A stretch of 64,000 nt of DNA, from assembly GCF_000422565.1 (NCBI RefSeq), contig NZ_KE383875.1, forward strand, positions 317,742 through 381,741, in the 5' to 3' direction. The notes below the pieces were generated by a model that did not search any database, was not told where the DNA came from, and worked only from the letters and a program-made list of their open reading frames with translations. Origin of the DNA: Desulfovibrio aminophilus DSM 12254. Lineage in GTDB: Bacteria > Desulfobacterota > Desulfovibrionia > Desulfovibrionales > Desulfovibrionaceae. A program made the position numbers and the translations under genes. Position 1 is the stretch's first letter. Every line of letters starts with the position of its first letter. Below, one piece after another: positions 18,434 through 25,656 of this stretch.

Positions 18434-18753
18434 CGAAATTCACAAGGGAGCCATCCCCTTGTGCGCCAAAAATTCCGACTGATTTAGTACGGAATTATGC
18501 GCGGCCTTGCTTCCCGGCGCATCACCCGGTCCTCTTTCAGACGAAACGACGTTTGTTCCAATTCGCACATTTCTTGTTTGAAAGGCCGTGGGCTCGGGGA
18601 TTTCGCGGCGTCGAGGTTTTAATATACTGATTTTAATCATCATGGATCGCAATAGGCGACAGCGGCCGACGGCATGTGCCGCCCATGCCCGGCAGGTTCA
18701 AAACGGGACAAGCGCCCCATCCGTCGCCTGCGGCGGGGAAAATACGACATTTA

Positions 18754-18770
18754 TGACACCAAAGGCGTCA
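18754..18770. promoter_or_regulatory. Candidate operator dyad TGAC-N9-GTCA, copy 1
   Basis: TGAC (18754-18757) and GTCA (18767-18770) flank ACCAAAGGC; the inner bases are also nearly symmetric (ACC/GGC). The same arms and spacing recur 78 bases downstream. Confidence 0.4.
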
Positions 18771-18831
18771 CACCTGGCATGAGCACAAAATAATCATAAA
18801 ACCGACATGTTGCCAGGATCACTCTTGGAAA

Positions 18832-18848
18832 TGACGACACATATGTCA
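18832..18848. promoter_or_regulatory. Candidate operator dyad TGAC-N9-GTCA, copy 2
   Basis: TGAC (18832-18835) and GTCA (18845-18848) with A and T extending the arms by one base each. It lies about 265 bases before the phosphatase-family gene. Confidence 0.4.
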
Positions 18849-19113
18849 TGGCACGGTGTCGCCGCATCTGGATTTCGTCCATTATCCCCTATGCTTTCCT
18901 TGAGTTCCGGCTGCCGACGGATTGGCCCGCTTTTTGGATAGGCCGGGAAACTCCGGGCGCCGTCATTGTTTCGGATCAGGCCGCCCCTTTCATCATCGTC
19001 GCTACGCGGCGCGTTCGGAGAAAAAAGTGTCATCGGCTCGAACGGTTCCGGGCCCGCCCCGCGGGTTGGACAATCGACGCGGACAACAACAGAAGCAAGG
19101 AAGAGATCATACC

Positions 19114-21012
19114 ATGAAGACAATGGCGAAAAAGGCGGCCGTCATAGGATTCGACTGCGCCATACCGAAACGGTTGCAGGCCCTGGTGGCCGAAGGAGCC
19201 CTGCCCAACTTCAAGAAGTTCATCGAGGACGGCAGCTACATGACCGAGGGCTACAACCTGCCCACCGTGACCCCGCCGTCCTGGGCCACCATCTGCACCG
19301 GCGCCTATCCCCGGACTCACGGCGTGGAGGACTACTATTACTACCTCGAGGGCGAGAGCCTGGAACACAAGAAGACCTGCCAGGCCTTCGGCTCCGAGAT
19401 CCTCACCGCCGAGACCATCTGGGACGCCTGGGACAAGAGGGGCAGGAAGTGCATCGTGGTCAACTATCCCATGTCCTGGCCGAGCAAGATGAGAAACGGC
19501 GTCATGGTCATGGGCGAGGGCCTCTCCCCGGCCGAAACCCGCTGGCAGCAGCTCGGCAACGGCCACAAGGAGTACCTGGCCTCCGAAAGCGTGATCTCCT
19601 CGGATTTCTACCCCATGGGCGTCCAGGCCCGCTTCGACGACGCCAAGGGCTGGGCCAATCTGCCCGCCGGGGCCGAGGAGCCCCTGGAGGCGGTCATTCC
19701 CATGACCTTCAAGGAGTCCATGGAGCCCCTCAAGGGCCAGACCTGGTACGCCCTAACCTGGGAAGGCGGCGACGACGGCTACGACCGCTTCGCCCTCTGT
19801 CCCGAGCGCGACTTCTCCAAGGCCTTCTTCACCATCGGCGCCGGCCAGTGGAGTGACGTGGTGACCCACGACTTCACCATCGCCGCCGACGGCCGCACCG
19901 AGAAGGGCACTTTCCGCTGCAAGCTCATGGAGCTTTCCGACGACGCCGAGAGCTTCCGGCTCTACATCACCGGCATCTCCGGCTTCAGCGGCTTCACCGC
20001 CCCGGCCGAGGCGGCCGACAAGCTGGCCATCTCCGACCAGGTCATCTGCAACGACATGGGCCTGGTGGCCTTCATCCACGGCGTCATCGACATGGACACC
20101 GTGGTCGAGCTGGCCCAGTTCCACTCCGACTGGCTCACGGCCGCGGCCACGTCCACGCTCAAGGCCAACCCGGACTGGGATCTCTTCTACATGCACACCC
20201 ACCTGGTGGACTGGTTCTACCACGGCTGGCTCTCGGACATGGACAGCGAGGACGCGGTCCGCCGCGAACGGGCCCTGGACATGGAGCGCCGCATCTACCA
20301 GATCGAGGACCGGCTGCTGGGCAACCTGCTCAAGGCCCTGGGCGACGACGCCCTGGTCTGTCTCTGCTCGGACCACGGCGCCACGCCCATGGGCCCGATC
20401 TTCAACACCGCCGAGGCCCTCAAGGCCGCCGGGCTGTGCCACTACGAGCCCAAAGCCTCGGAAAACTACTGGGAGATATACGAGGAGTCCGAGGGCTACA
20501 ACTACATCCTGGACGTGACCAAGTCCAAGGCCGTGCCCCAGCGCTACATGTTCGTCTACGTGAACCAGGAGGGCAAGTATCCCGGCGGCATCGTCAAGCC
20601 CGAGGATTACGAAGAGGTCCGCGACGCGATCATCGACGCCCTGCTGGACTACAAGCACCCCCAGACCGGCAAGCGGCCGGTGCTCCTGGCCGTGCGCAAG
20701 GAGGACGCCAAGGTCTTCGGCATGGGCGGGGCCCAGGCCGGCGACGTGGTCTACGCCCTCAAGCCCGAATACATGGCCGAGCATGGCTACGGCCTGCCCA
20801 CGGGCGTGTCCGGCTGCGGCGAACTGAAGAACGTGCTCATCTTCAAGGGCCCGAACGTCAAACGCAACTTCCGTTACGAGCGGCCCCGTTGGCTGGCCGA
20901 CATCGTGCCCACCCTCTGCTACATGACCGGCAATCCCATCCCGGCCGACGCCGAGGGCGGCCCCATCTACCAAATCATGGAAAACCCCGACCTGAACGGG
21001 ACCAAGGATTGA
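19114..21012 (+). CDS. Alkaline phosphatase superfamily (type I phosphodiesterase/nucleotide pyrophosphatase-like) protein
   Basis: 632 residues from the ATG at 19114 after AGGAAGAG; no signal peptide, so cytoplasmic. Visible family motifs: the first metal Asp in AVIGFDCAIP, the nucleophile region TVTPPSWATICTGAYPRTHG, DWFYHGW near residue 370 and the metal pair in SDHGATPMGP near 420. The last metal ligand region, usually G-x-H, reads SGCGELKNVLIFKGP, with cysteine where histidine is expected. It may hydrolyse a phosphodiester or act on another bound anion; the substrate cannot be read. Followed after 51 bases by a small protein resembling its own C-terminus. Confidence 0.82.
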   Translation: MKTMAKKAAVIGFDCAIPKRLQALVAEGALPNFKKFIEDGSYMTEGYNLPTVTPPSWATICTGAYPRTHGVEDYYYYLEGESLEHKKTCQAFGSEILTAETIWDAWDKRGRKCIVVNYPMSWPSKMRNGVMVMGEGLSPAETRWQQLGNGHKEYLASESVISSDFYPMGVQARFDDAKGWANLPAGAEEPLEAVIPMTFKESMEPLKGQTWYALTWEGGDDGYDRFALCPERDFSKAFFTIGAGQWSDVVTHDFTIAADGRTEKGTFRCKLMELSDDAESFRLYITGISGFSGFTAPAEAADKLAISDQVICNDMGLVAFIHGVIDMDTVVELAQFHSDWLTAAATSTLKANPDWDLFYMHTHLVDWFYHGWLSDMDSEDAVRRERALDMERRIYQIEDRLLGNLLKALGDDALVCLCSDHGATPMGPIFNTAEALKAAGLCHYEPKASENYWEIYEESEGYNYILDVTKSKAVPQRYMFVYVNQEGKYPGGIVKPEDYEEVRDAIIDALLDYKHPQTGKRPVLLAVRKEDAKVFGMGGAQAGDVVYALKPEYMAEHGYGLPTGVSGCGELKNVLIFKGPNVKRNFRYERPRWLADIVPTLCYMTGNPIPADAEGGPIYQIMENPDLNGTKD

Positions 21013-21063
21013 ACAACCAGTTCCCCGGGGCCGAGCCCCGGGGAGCGCGAAAGGAGATCCGCG

Positions 21064-21642
21064 ATGGCTGAAAAGAAAGTGATCCTGCTGCTGGCCGGAG
21101 AGGTCAGCCTGGACGGCGGCGACGCCGCGAAGAAGTTCAAGAAGAAGGCCGTGCTCGTGAACAACTACACGGCCGGGGACGTGGCCGCCGAGGCCTTGCG
21201 CGTGGCCGGCGCCGCCGCCGTGGCCCCGGAAGGCATCGCCCAGACCCTGGAGGCCGGCGCGGCCCTCTGCGTGGTCAAACTCGGCGCACCCGACGCCGCC
21301 GCCCTGGACGCGGCCCTGGCCAAGGCCCTGGAGGCCGCCGACCGCCGTACCCTGGTGGTTCTGGCCGGATCGAACCTGCTGGCCTTCCAGGGGCTCGGCG
21401 TGAACACCAAGACCGGCTCCACCGATCGTCAGGCCTTCGCCCGCGACGTGGTGCCCACCCTGGCCCACATCGCCGACCTGCCCATTCCCGACGACACCAC
21501 CGGCGCGGTGCTCTACCAGGTGCTCAAGGAAACCAACCTCAAGCTGAACGAATTCATCAAGCTCAAGGAAGCCCTGGCCCGCATGGAAACCGCGCTCCAG
21601 CGCGACAATCGCGAACCCTGGGACAAACACGACTGCGCGTGA
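21064..21642 (+). CDS. Unknown protein resembling the C-terminal end of the phosphatase-family neighbour
   Basis: 192 residues, start preceded by GGAGAT. The first 100 residues are Ala/Val-rich with alternating strands and helices and are not recognised. The second half mirrors the neighbour's tail: RDVVPTLAHIADLPIPDDTT against ADIVPTLCYMTGNPIPADAE, followed by VLYQVLKETNL against IYQIMENPDL. The end (about 30 residues) is a charged helix. The likeness suggests a duplicated terminal segment that became a separate subunit. No catalytic residues are seen, so an accessory or regulatory role is most likely. Confidence 0.6.
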   Translation: MAEKKVILLLAGEVSLDGGDAAKKFKKKAVLVNNYTAGDVAAEALRVAGAAAVAPEGIAQTLEAGAALCVVKLGAPDAAALDAALAKALEAADRRTLVVLAGSNLLAFQGLGVNTKTGSTDRQAFARDVVPTLAHIADLPIPDDTTGAVLYQVLKETNLKLNEFIKLKEALARMETALQRDNREPWDKHDCA

Positions 21643-21683
21643 TATGCTGTCACCATGAGTGAGGAGGTCGACGGTCCTCCGCC

Positions 21684-21718
21684 GGGATGGGCGAGCCCTG
21701 TGCGCGCCCATCCCTTTT
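21684..21718 (+). terminator. Terminator of the phosphatase-family operon
   Basis: A perfect GGGATGGGCG (21684-21693) / CGCCCATCCC (21705-21714) stem followed by TTTT. Its position shows that an apparent ATG start at 21687 for the next gene falls inside the terminator and should not be used. Confidence 0.75.
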
Positions 21719-21752
21719 CCGTTTCAGGAACCGACAAAACACAAGGGCATCC

Positions 21753-22622
21753 ATGGTCGCCGAACTGATCCGCCGCGTCCCGCGCAACTCGCTGGCCGCC
21801 AACCTTTTCCTGCTTACCGCCGGGGCCCTGCTCTACGTCCTCGGCTACAACGGCATCGCCGCCTCCCAGCAGTTCATCCCCGGCGGGCTCTACGGCCTGG
21901 GCGCCCTGATCCAGGACTGGACCGGGCTGCAATCCACGGCCTTCTGGTACACCCTGCTGAACATCCCGGTCTTCATCTACGCCCTGGGCGGGGTCAGCAC
22001 CCGCTTCTTCCTGCTCAACCTCTACTGCATGGCCGTCATCGCCCTACTCACGGCCTACCTGCCCGTGGACCTGGGCATCCACGACCGGCTGCACGCGGCC
22101 ATCGCCGCCGGGGCGGTCATGGGCGCGGGCAGCGGCGTGATCCTGCGCTCCAGCGGGGCCGGGGGCGGACTGGACGTCCTGGCCGTGATGCTCAACCGGC
22201 GCTACGGCCTGCGTATCGGCGTCTTCTATTTCCTGGTCAACTCCGCGCTCATGCTGGCCGCGGCGGTCCGGCTGGAGGCCGATCTGGTGGTGGCCTCCAT
22301 CGTGCTCCAGTTCGTCAGCTCCCTGGTCACGGAGTACGTGCTCTCGCTCTTCAACCAGCGCAAGGCGGTCTGGATCATCTCGCCGGAGTCCGGGCGCATC
22401 GCCAAGGCCCTGGCCGGCGAGACCAACCTGGGCTCCACCATGCTCAAGGGGCAGGGGGGATTCAGCGGCTCGGACGTGGAGCTGCTCTTCTCCATCACCG
22501 ACAACATGCACGTGAAGCGGCTCGAGGATCTCGTCTTCAGCATCGACCCCAAGGCCCTGTTCGTGGTCGAGAACACCTTCAACGTGCTCGGCGGGGCCTT
22601 CGGCGGCCGCAAGCCCCTCTGA
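21753..22622 (+). CDS. YitT family membrane protein
   Basis: 289 residues from the ATG at 21753, preceded by AAGGG; an in-frame start at 21687 lies inside a terminator. Five to six N-terminal membrane segments carry the family signature around FIPGGLYGLGALIQDWTGL and GVILRSSGAGGGLDVLAVML. The C-terminal soluble part from about residue 205 is a DUF2179 domain (STMLKGQGGFSGSDVELLFSI ... VENTFNVLGGAF). YitT proteins are conserved membrane proteins of unknown transport function. It ends eight bases from the stop of the convergent sigma-54 activator gene. Confidence 0.9.
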   Translation: MVAELIRRVPRNSLAANLFLLTAGALLYVLGYNGIAASQQFIPGGLYGLGALIQDWTGLQSTAFWYTLLNIPVFIYALGGVSTRFFLLNLYCMAVIALLTAYLPVDLGIHDRLHAAIAAGAVMGAGSGVILRSSGAGGGLDVLAVMLNRRYGLRIGVFYFLVNSALMLAAAVRLEADLVVASIVLQFVSSLVTEYVLSLFNQRKAVWIISPESGRIAKALAGETNLGSTMLKGQGGFSGSDVELLFSITDNMHVKRLEDLVFSIDPKALFVVENTFNVLGGAFGGRKPL

Positions 22623-22629
22623 GCCGGAA

Positions 22630-24087
22630 TCAGATGCCGTATTGGCGGATCTTGCGCTGCATGGTGCGCAGGTTCAGCCCAAGGGCCTGGGCCGTCTCGG
22701 CCTTGCGCCAGCGGTTCCGCTCCAAGGCCTTGAGCAGGAGCGCCTTCTCGTAGCGCGCCACGGCCTCGTCGAAGGTCAGGGCGCCCGCTTCCCGCAGATC
22801 GGCCTCCAGGGGCACCTCCGGGGCCTTGCCGCTCAACTCCAGGAAGTCGATCTCCCCGAAGGTCACGTAGCGGTCCAGGAGGTTCTGCATCTCCCGGATG
22901 TTGCCCGGCCAGTCGTAGTTCTCCAGGGCGATGCGCAGGCCCGGCGGAAGCATGGCCGCGCTGTTCTCCACGCCGGTCTTGCGCGAGAGGATGCTGTCGA
23001 TCAGCAACGGGATGTCCTCCTTGCGCGCGCGCACGGGCGGCAGGTGGATGGCCAGCACGTGCACGCGGTAGAAGAAGTCCGCGCGCATGGTCTTTTGCTG
23101 GACCATCTCCTTGAGGTCGCGGTTGGTGGCCGAGACGAGCCGAAAGTCGGAACGGCGGGGCACGGTCTCGCCCACGGGGATATACTGTTTGGTCTCGATG
23201 GCCCGCAGAAGCTTGACCTGGAGCCCCAGGCTCAGCTCCCCGAGTTCGTCCAGGAAGAGCGTGCCGCCGTCGGCCGCCGCCAGATAGCCCTGGCGGGTGT
23301 CCACCGCGCCGGAGAAGGCGCCCTTCTTGTGCCCGAAAAACTCGCTCTCCAGGAGCTGCTCCGGAATGGCCCCGCAGTTCACCGGCACATACTTGCCCGG
23401 CCGCCCGCTCAATTCGTGGATGGTCCGGGCCACGAGATCCTTGCCCGTGCCGGTCTCGCCCAGGATGATCACGCTCGTGTCGCTCTGCGCGGCCTTGAGG
23501 ATGAGCGTGTAGACGTTGTTCATGGCCTCGCTCTTGCCCACGATCTCGCCCAGGCCGCAGCTGCCCTTGACCGAGGAGCGCAACCGCTCGTTCTCCTCCT
23601 GGAGCCGCAGCTCCTGCATCTTCTGGGCGCTGACGTCCATGATGATGCCTTCCAGGCCCACGGCGACTCCCTGCTCGTCGTAGACGGCCTCGCCCTGGTC
23701 CCAGATCCACTTGACCTCGCCCGAGGACATGGTCACCCGGTACATGGTCTTGTAGGGCGTGCGCTCGAGAACACCGCGCAGCACGTCCCGGCGCATGCGC
23801 TCCAGGTCGTCCGGATGGGTCATGCGCTCAATGGTGTTCTTGCGGCCGCGCACCAGATCGTCGGGGGTGTAGCCCAGCAGGTCGATGCTGCCCCGGCTGA
23901 CGAACTCCAGCGAATACGTGTACCCCTCGCCGATGGTGCAGCGGTAGGCCATGCCCGGCAGGCTGTCCATGAGCCGCGCGATCTTGTCCTCGCTCTTGCG
24001 GAGCCGGCGGCGGATGTCCTCGCTCTCGTCCGCCTGTTCACGCAGGGATTCGTTTTCGCGGACCAATTCGTCATAATGTCGCGGCAC
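22630..24087 (-). CDS. PAS-domain sigma-54-dependent transcriptional activator
   Basis: 485 residues from a GTG at 24087 that has AGAGGA seven bases upstream; an in-frame TTG at 24129 has no such site. Order: short coiled coil, PAS domain (about 30-150, LDSLPGMAYRC ... IIMDVSAQK), AAA+ domain (about 170-400) with Walker A GETGTGKD and Walker B GGTLFLDELGEL, and a Fis-type helix-turn-helix at the C-terminus (WRKAETAQALGLNLRTMQRKI). The sigma-54-contacting loop reads GAFSGA instead of GAFTGA; serine variants are known to remain active in some members. It faces an EamA exporter gene bearing a sigma-54 promoter, its most likely target. Confidence 0.93.
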   Translation of the reverse strand: MPRHYDELVRENESLREQADESEDIRRRLRKSEDKIARLMDSLPGMAYRCTIGEGYTYSLEFVSRGSIDLLGYTPDDLVRGRKNTIERMTHPDDLERMRRDVLRGVLERTPYKTMYRVTMSSGEVKWIWDQGEAVYDEQGVAVGLEGIIMDVSAQKMQELRLQEENERLRSSVKGSCGLGEIVGKSEAMNNVYTLILKAAQSDTSVIILGETGTGKDLVARTIHELSGRPGKYVPVNCGAIPEQLLESEFFGHKKGAFSGAVDTRQGYLAAADGGTLFLDELGELSLGLQVKLLRAIETKQYIPVGETVPRRSDFRLVSATNRDLKEMVQQKTMRADFFYRVHVLAIHLPPVRARKEDIPLLIDSILSRKTGVENSAAMLPPGLRIALENYDWPGNIREMQNLLDRYVTFGEIDFLELSGKAPEVPLEADLREAGALTFDEAVARYEKALLLKALERNRWRKAETAQALGLNLRTMQRKIRQYGI

Positions 24088-24102
24088 GGGCTTATCCTCT
24101 TC

Positions 24103-24124
24103 GCCAAAACATGTCGCTTTTGGC
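24103..24124. promoter_or_regulatory. Candidate activator-binding dyad GCCAAAA-N8-TTTTGGC
   Basis: A perfect 7-base inverted repeat in the leader of the activator gene, about 150 bases above the sigma-54 promoter of the divergent EamA gene. A further pair, TGTCGTTG (24133-24140) and CAACGACA (24176-24183), is also perfectly complementary. Confidence 0.5.
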
Positions 24125-24241
24125 GGCAAAAATGTCGTTGTCTGAACTCCCTGTAACCCTTCACTTCTTTCATTGCAACGACAAAACAGTCATGCCGCCC
24201 GGCCGCGCCGCCAGGTCGATATCCGCTGTCGCCGCCCGGGA

Positions 24242-24260
24242 ACCCTTGTTCCACAAGGGT
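24242..24260. promoter_or_regulatory. Palindrome ACCCTTGT-TCC-ACAAGGGT
   Basis: Perfect 8-base arms with a 3-base centre, just above the -24 element of the EamA promoter. No T run follows, so an operator is more likely than a terminator. Confidence 0.45.
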
Positions 24261-24269
24261 ACAAGCTCC

Positions 24270-24285
24270 TGGCACCAAAACTGCT
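24270..24285 (+). promoter_or_regulatory. Sigma-54 (-24/-12) promoter of the EamA gene
   Basis: TGGCACCAAAACTGCT has TGGCAC at -24 and TGCT at -12 with exact GG-to-GC spacing; one base departs from TTGC. The start site would be near 24296, 22 bases before the EamA ATG. Confidence 0.65.
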
Positions 24286-24317
24286 TACCCCGCCCAACGT
24301 CACCAAGGAGCCCCCGG

Positions 24318-25319
24318 ATGTCCGAAGCCTCTCTTTCCGCAACCGCCCTGGTCGCCCGGCGCGACCTGACATTCGCCAGGAAAGGCCTGCTCTGGGCCCT
24401 GCTCTCCGGCGCCCTCTGGGGCGCCAACGGCGTGATCCTCGGGCTGGCCCTGAACCGCCAGCCCTTCGCCGGGTCGCCGCTCTGGCTCTTGGCTCCGCTG
24501 ACCCTGGCGGGCATGCACGACGTGATCTCCGGATTCTGGAACCTCCTCTACAACTGGCGGACCGGCCGCCTGCGCGAGATCGGGCGCAGCCTGTTCACCC
24601 GGCCGGGCCTGATGGTCTGCCTGGGAGCCCTGTTCGGCGGCCCCGTCGGCATGGGATCCTATCTCATCGGACTGAATCTGGCCGGACCGGCCTACGTCTT
24701 GCCGATCACCTCCTTGTACCCCGCCGTGGCGGCCGCCCTGGCCATGATCTTCCTCAAGGAGAAGATCGTGGCCAGGGCATGGTTCGGCCTGGCCCTCTGC
24801 GTCTGCGGCGTGGCCGTCATCGGCTGGGCTCCGCCCGAGTCCGCGCCCGGCCCGATGTTCTTCCTGGGCATCGGCATCGCCGCCCTGGCCACCCTGGGCT
24901 GGGGCGCGGAGGGCGTGCTCTCCACCAGCGGCATGGATCTGCTGGACCCGGCCGTGGCCCTGAACATCCGCCAGCTGATCAGCGGCTGCACTTACCTCCT
25001 CGTGGTCCTGCCCCTGGCCGGGGGCTGGTCCATGCTGGGGCAGGCCGTTTTCTCCGAGGCCGCGCTCCTGCTCCGCCTGGCCGCCGGATTGGGGGCCTGC
25101 TCCTATCTCTGCTGGTACCGGGGCATGAACATGACCGGCGTGAGCCGGGCCATGGCCTGCAACGTGACCTACGCCCTCTGGGGCATCCTCTTCAGCGCCC
25201 TGTTCACGGACACGGAGATCACCGCCAACCTGGTGGCCGGGGCGCTGGTCATCCTCTGCGGCATGGTCCTGGTGGTCGGCAACCCGCGCGAGATGACCAG
25301 CCTGCGCAAGACGGCCTGA
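24318..25319 (+). CDS. EamA (DMT) family transporter
   Basis: 333 residues from the ATG at 24318, seven bases after AAGGAG; longer in-frame starts lie upstream of the promoter. Ten predicted membrane segments in two repeats, with the family-typical GLLWALLSGALWGANGVI and, in the second half, MACNVTYALWGILFSALF. DMT proteins usually export amino acids or small metabolites. Unusual for the family is a roughly 45-residue loop after the second membrane segment (NLLYNWRTGRLREIGRSLF). Transcription is probably from the sigma-54 promoter directly upstream, under the divergent activator. Confidence 0.9.
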   Translation: MSEASLSATALVARRDLTFARKGLLWALLSGALWGANGVILGLALNRQPFAGSPLWLLAPLTLAGMHDVISGFWNLLYNWRTGRLREIGRSLFTRPGLMVCLGALFGGPVGMGSYLIGLNLAGPAYVLPITSLYPAVAAALAMIFLKEKIVARAWFGLALCVCGVAVIGWAPPESAPGPMFFLGIGIAALATLGWGAEGVLSTSGMDLLDPAVALNIRQLISGCTYLLVVLPLAGGWSMLGQAVFSEAALLLRLAAGLGACSYLCWYRGMNMTGVSRAMACNVTYALWGILFSALFTDTEITANLVAGALVILCGMVLVVGNPREMTSLRKTA

Positions 25320-25334
25320 GCCGAGGAAACGACG

Positions 25335-25613
25335 ATGTTCGGCATGCACCCCCCGTTGCGTTTCATGGTGGCGCGACTGCTGGCCGAAGGCCGTGCCGGT
25401 CGGGTCGATGAACTCATGCGCAGCCTGGAGCCGCTCTACGGCGGCGAAAAGCAGTTCACGCGCCGGAACCTGGAGGAACATCTCCAGGCCCTCAAGGCCG
25501 TGGGCATCGTCGAAATCGCGGAGACCTCCCGGGATTCCGCCGGGGATCTGGCCTACAGCTACCGCATCAGCGAAACCGGGCGGAAGCTGATGGCGCGCCT
25601 GACCCGAACATGA
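25335..25613 (+). CDS. Small winged-helix-like protein of unknown function
   Basis: 92 residues beginning 15 bases after the EamA stop and so probably in its operon. The predicted helix-helix-strand pattern ([22 protein letters not shown] ... [23 protein letters not shown] ... [13 protein letters not shown]) resembles a winged-helix DNA-binding domain of the kind found in PadR- or ArsR-type regulators, with SETGRKLM as the wing end. It might tune expression of the exporter. The call rests on secondary-structure pattern only. Confidence 0.6.
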   Translation: MFGMHPPLRFMVARLLAEGRAGRVDELMRSLEPLYGGEKQFTRRNLEEHLQALKAVGIVEIAETSRDSAGDLAYSYRISETGRKLMARLTRT

Positions 25614-25656
25614 CCTCGCCTCCGGGCGGACAACCCACACGCAAGCGGGAGCGGAC

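Larger units (their letters stand above)
18434..19113. other. Long gene-free, AT-richer intergenic region with dyads
   Basis: No convincing gene: the short open frames here lack ribosome sites and recognisable domains. It holds the upstream side of the sigma-54 promoter, including the dyad AAACG-A-CGTTT at 18544-18554, about 115 bases above the -24 element and so a fitting activator site. Two copies of TGAC-N9-GTCA lie at 18754-18770 and 18832-18848. Around 18600-18660 is an A+T-rich stretch with repeated TTTTAAT. Composition is lower in G+C than both flanks. Confidence 0.6.

Noticed and set aside
18293-18782. Small open frames in the long intergenic gap (64 residues each)
   Set aside because: No ribosome site, no recognisable domain and biased composition; more likely regulatory DNA.
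18850-18866. TGGCACGGTGTCGCC as a sigma-54 promoter for the phosphatase-family gene
   Set aside because: The GC at -12 is missing (CC at that position), so it fails the key requirement.
18930-18946. TGGCCCGCTTTTTGG as a sigma-54 promoter for the phosphatase-family gene
   Set aside because: -12 element ends GG rather than GC; too weak to claim.
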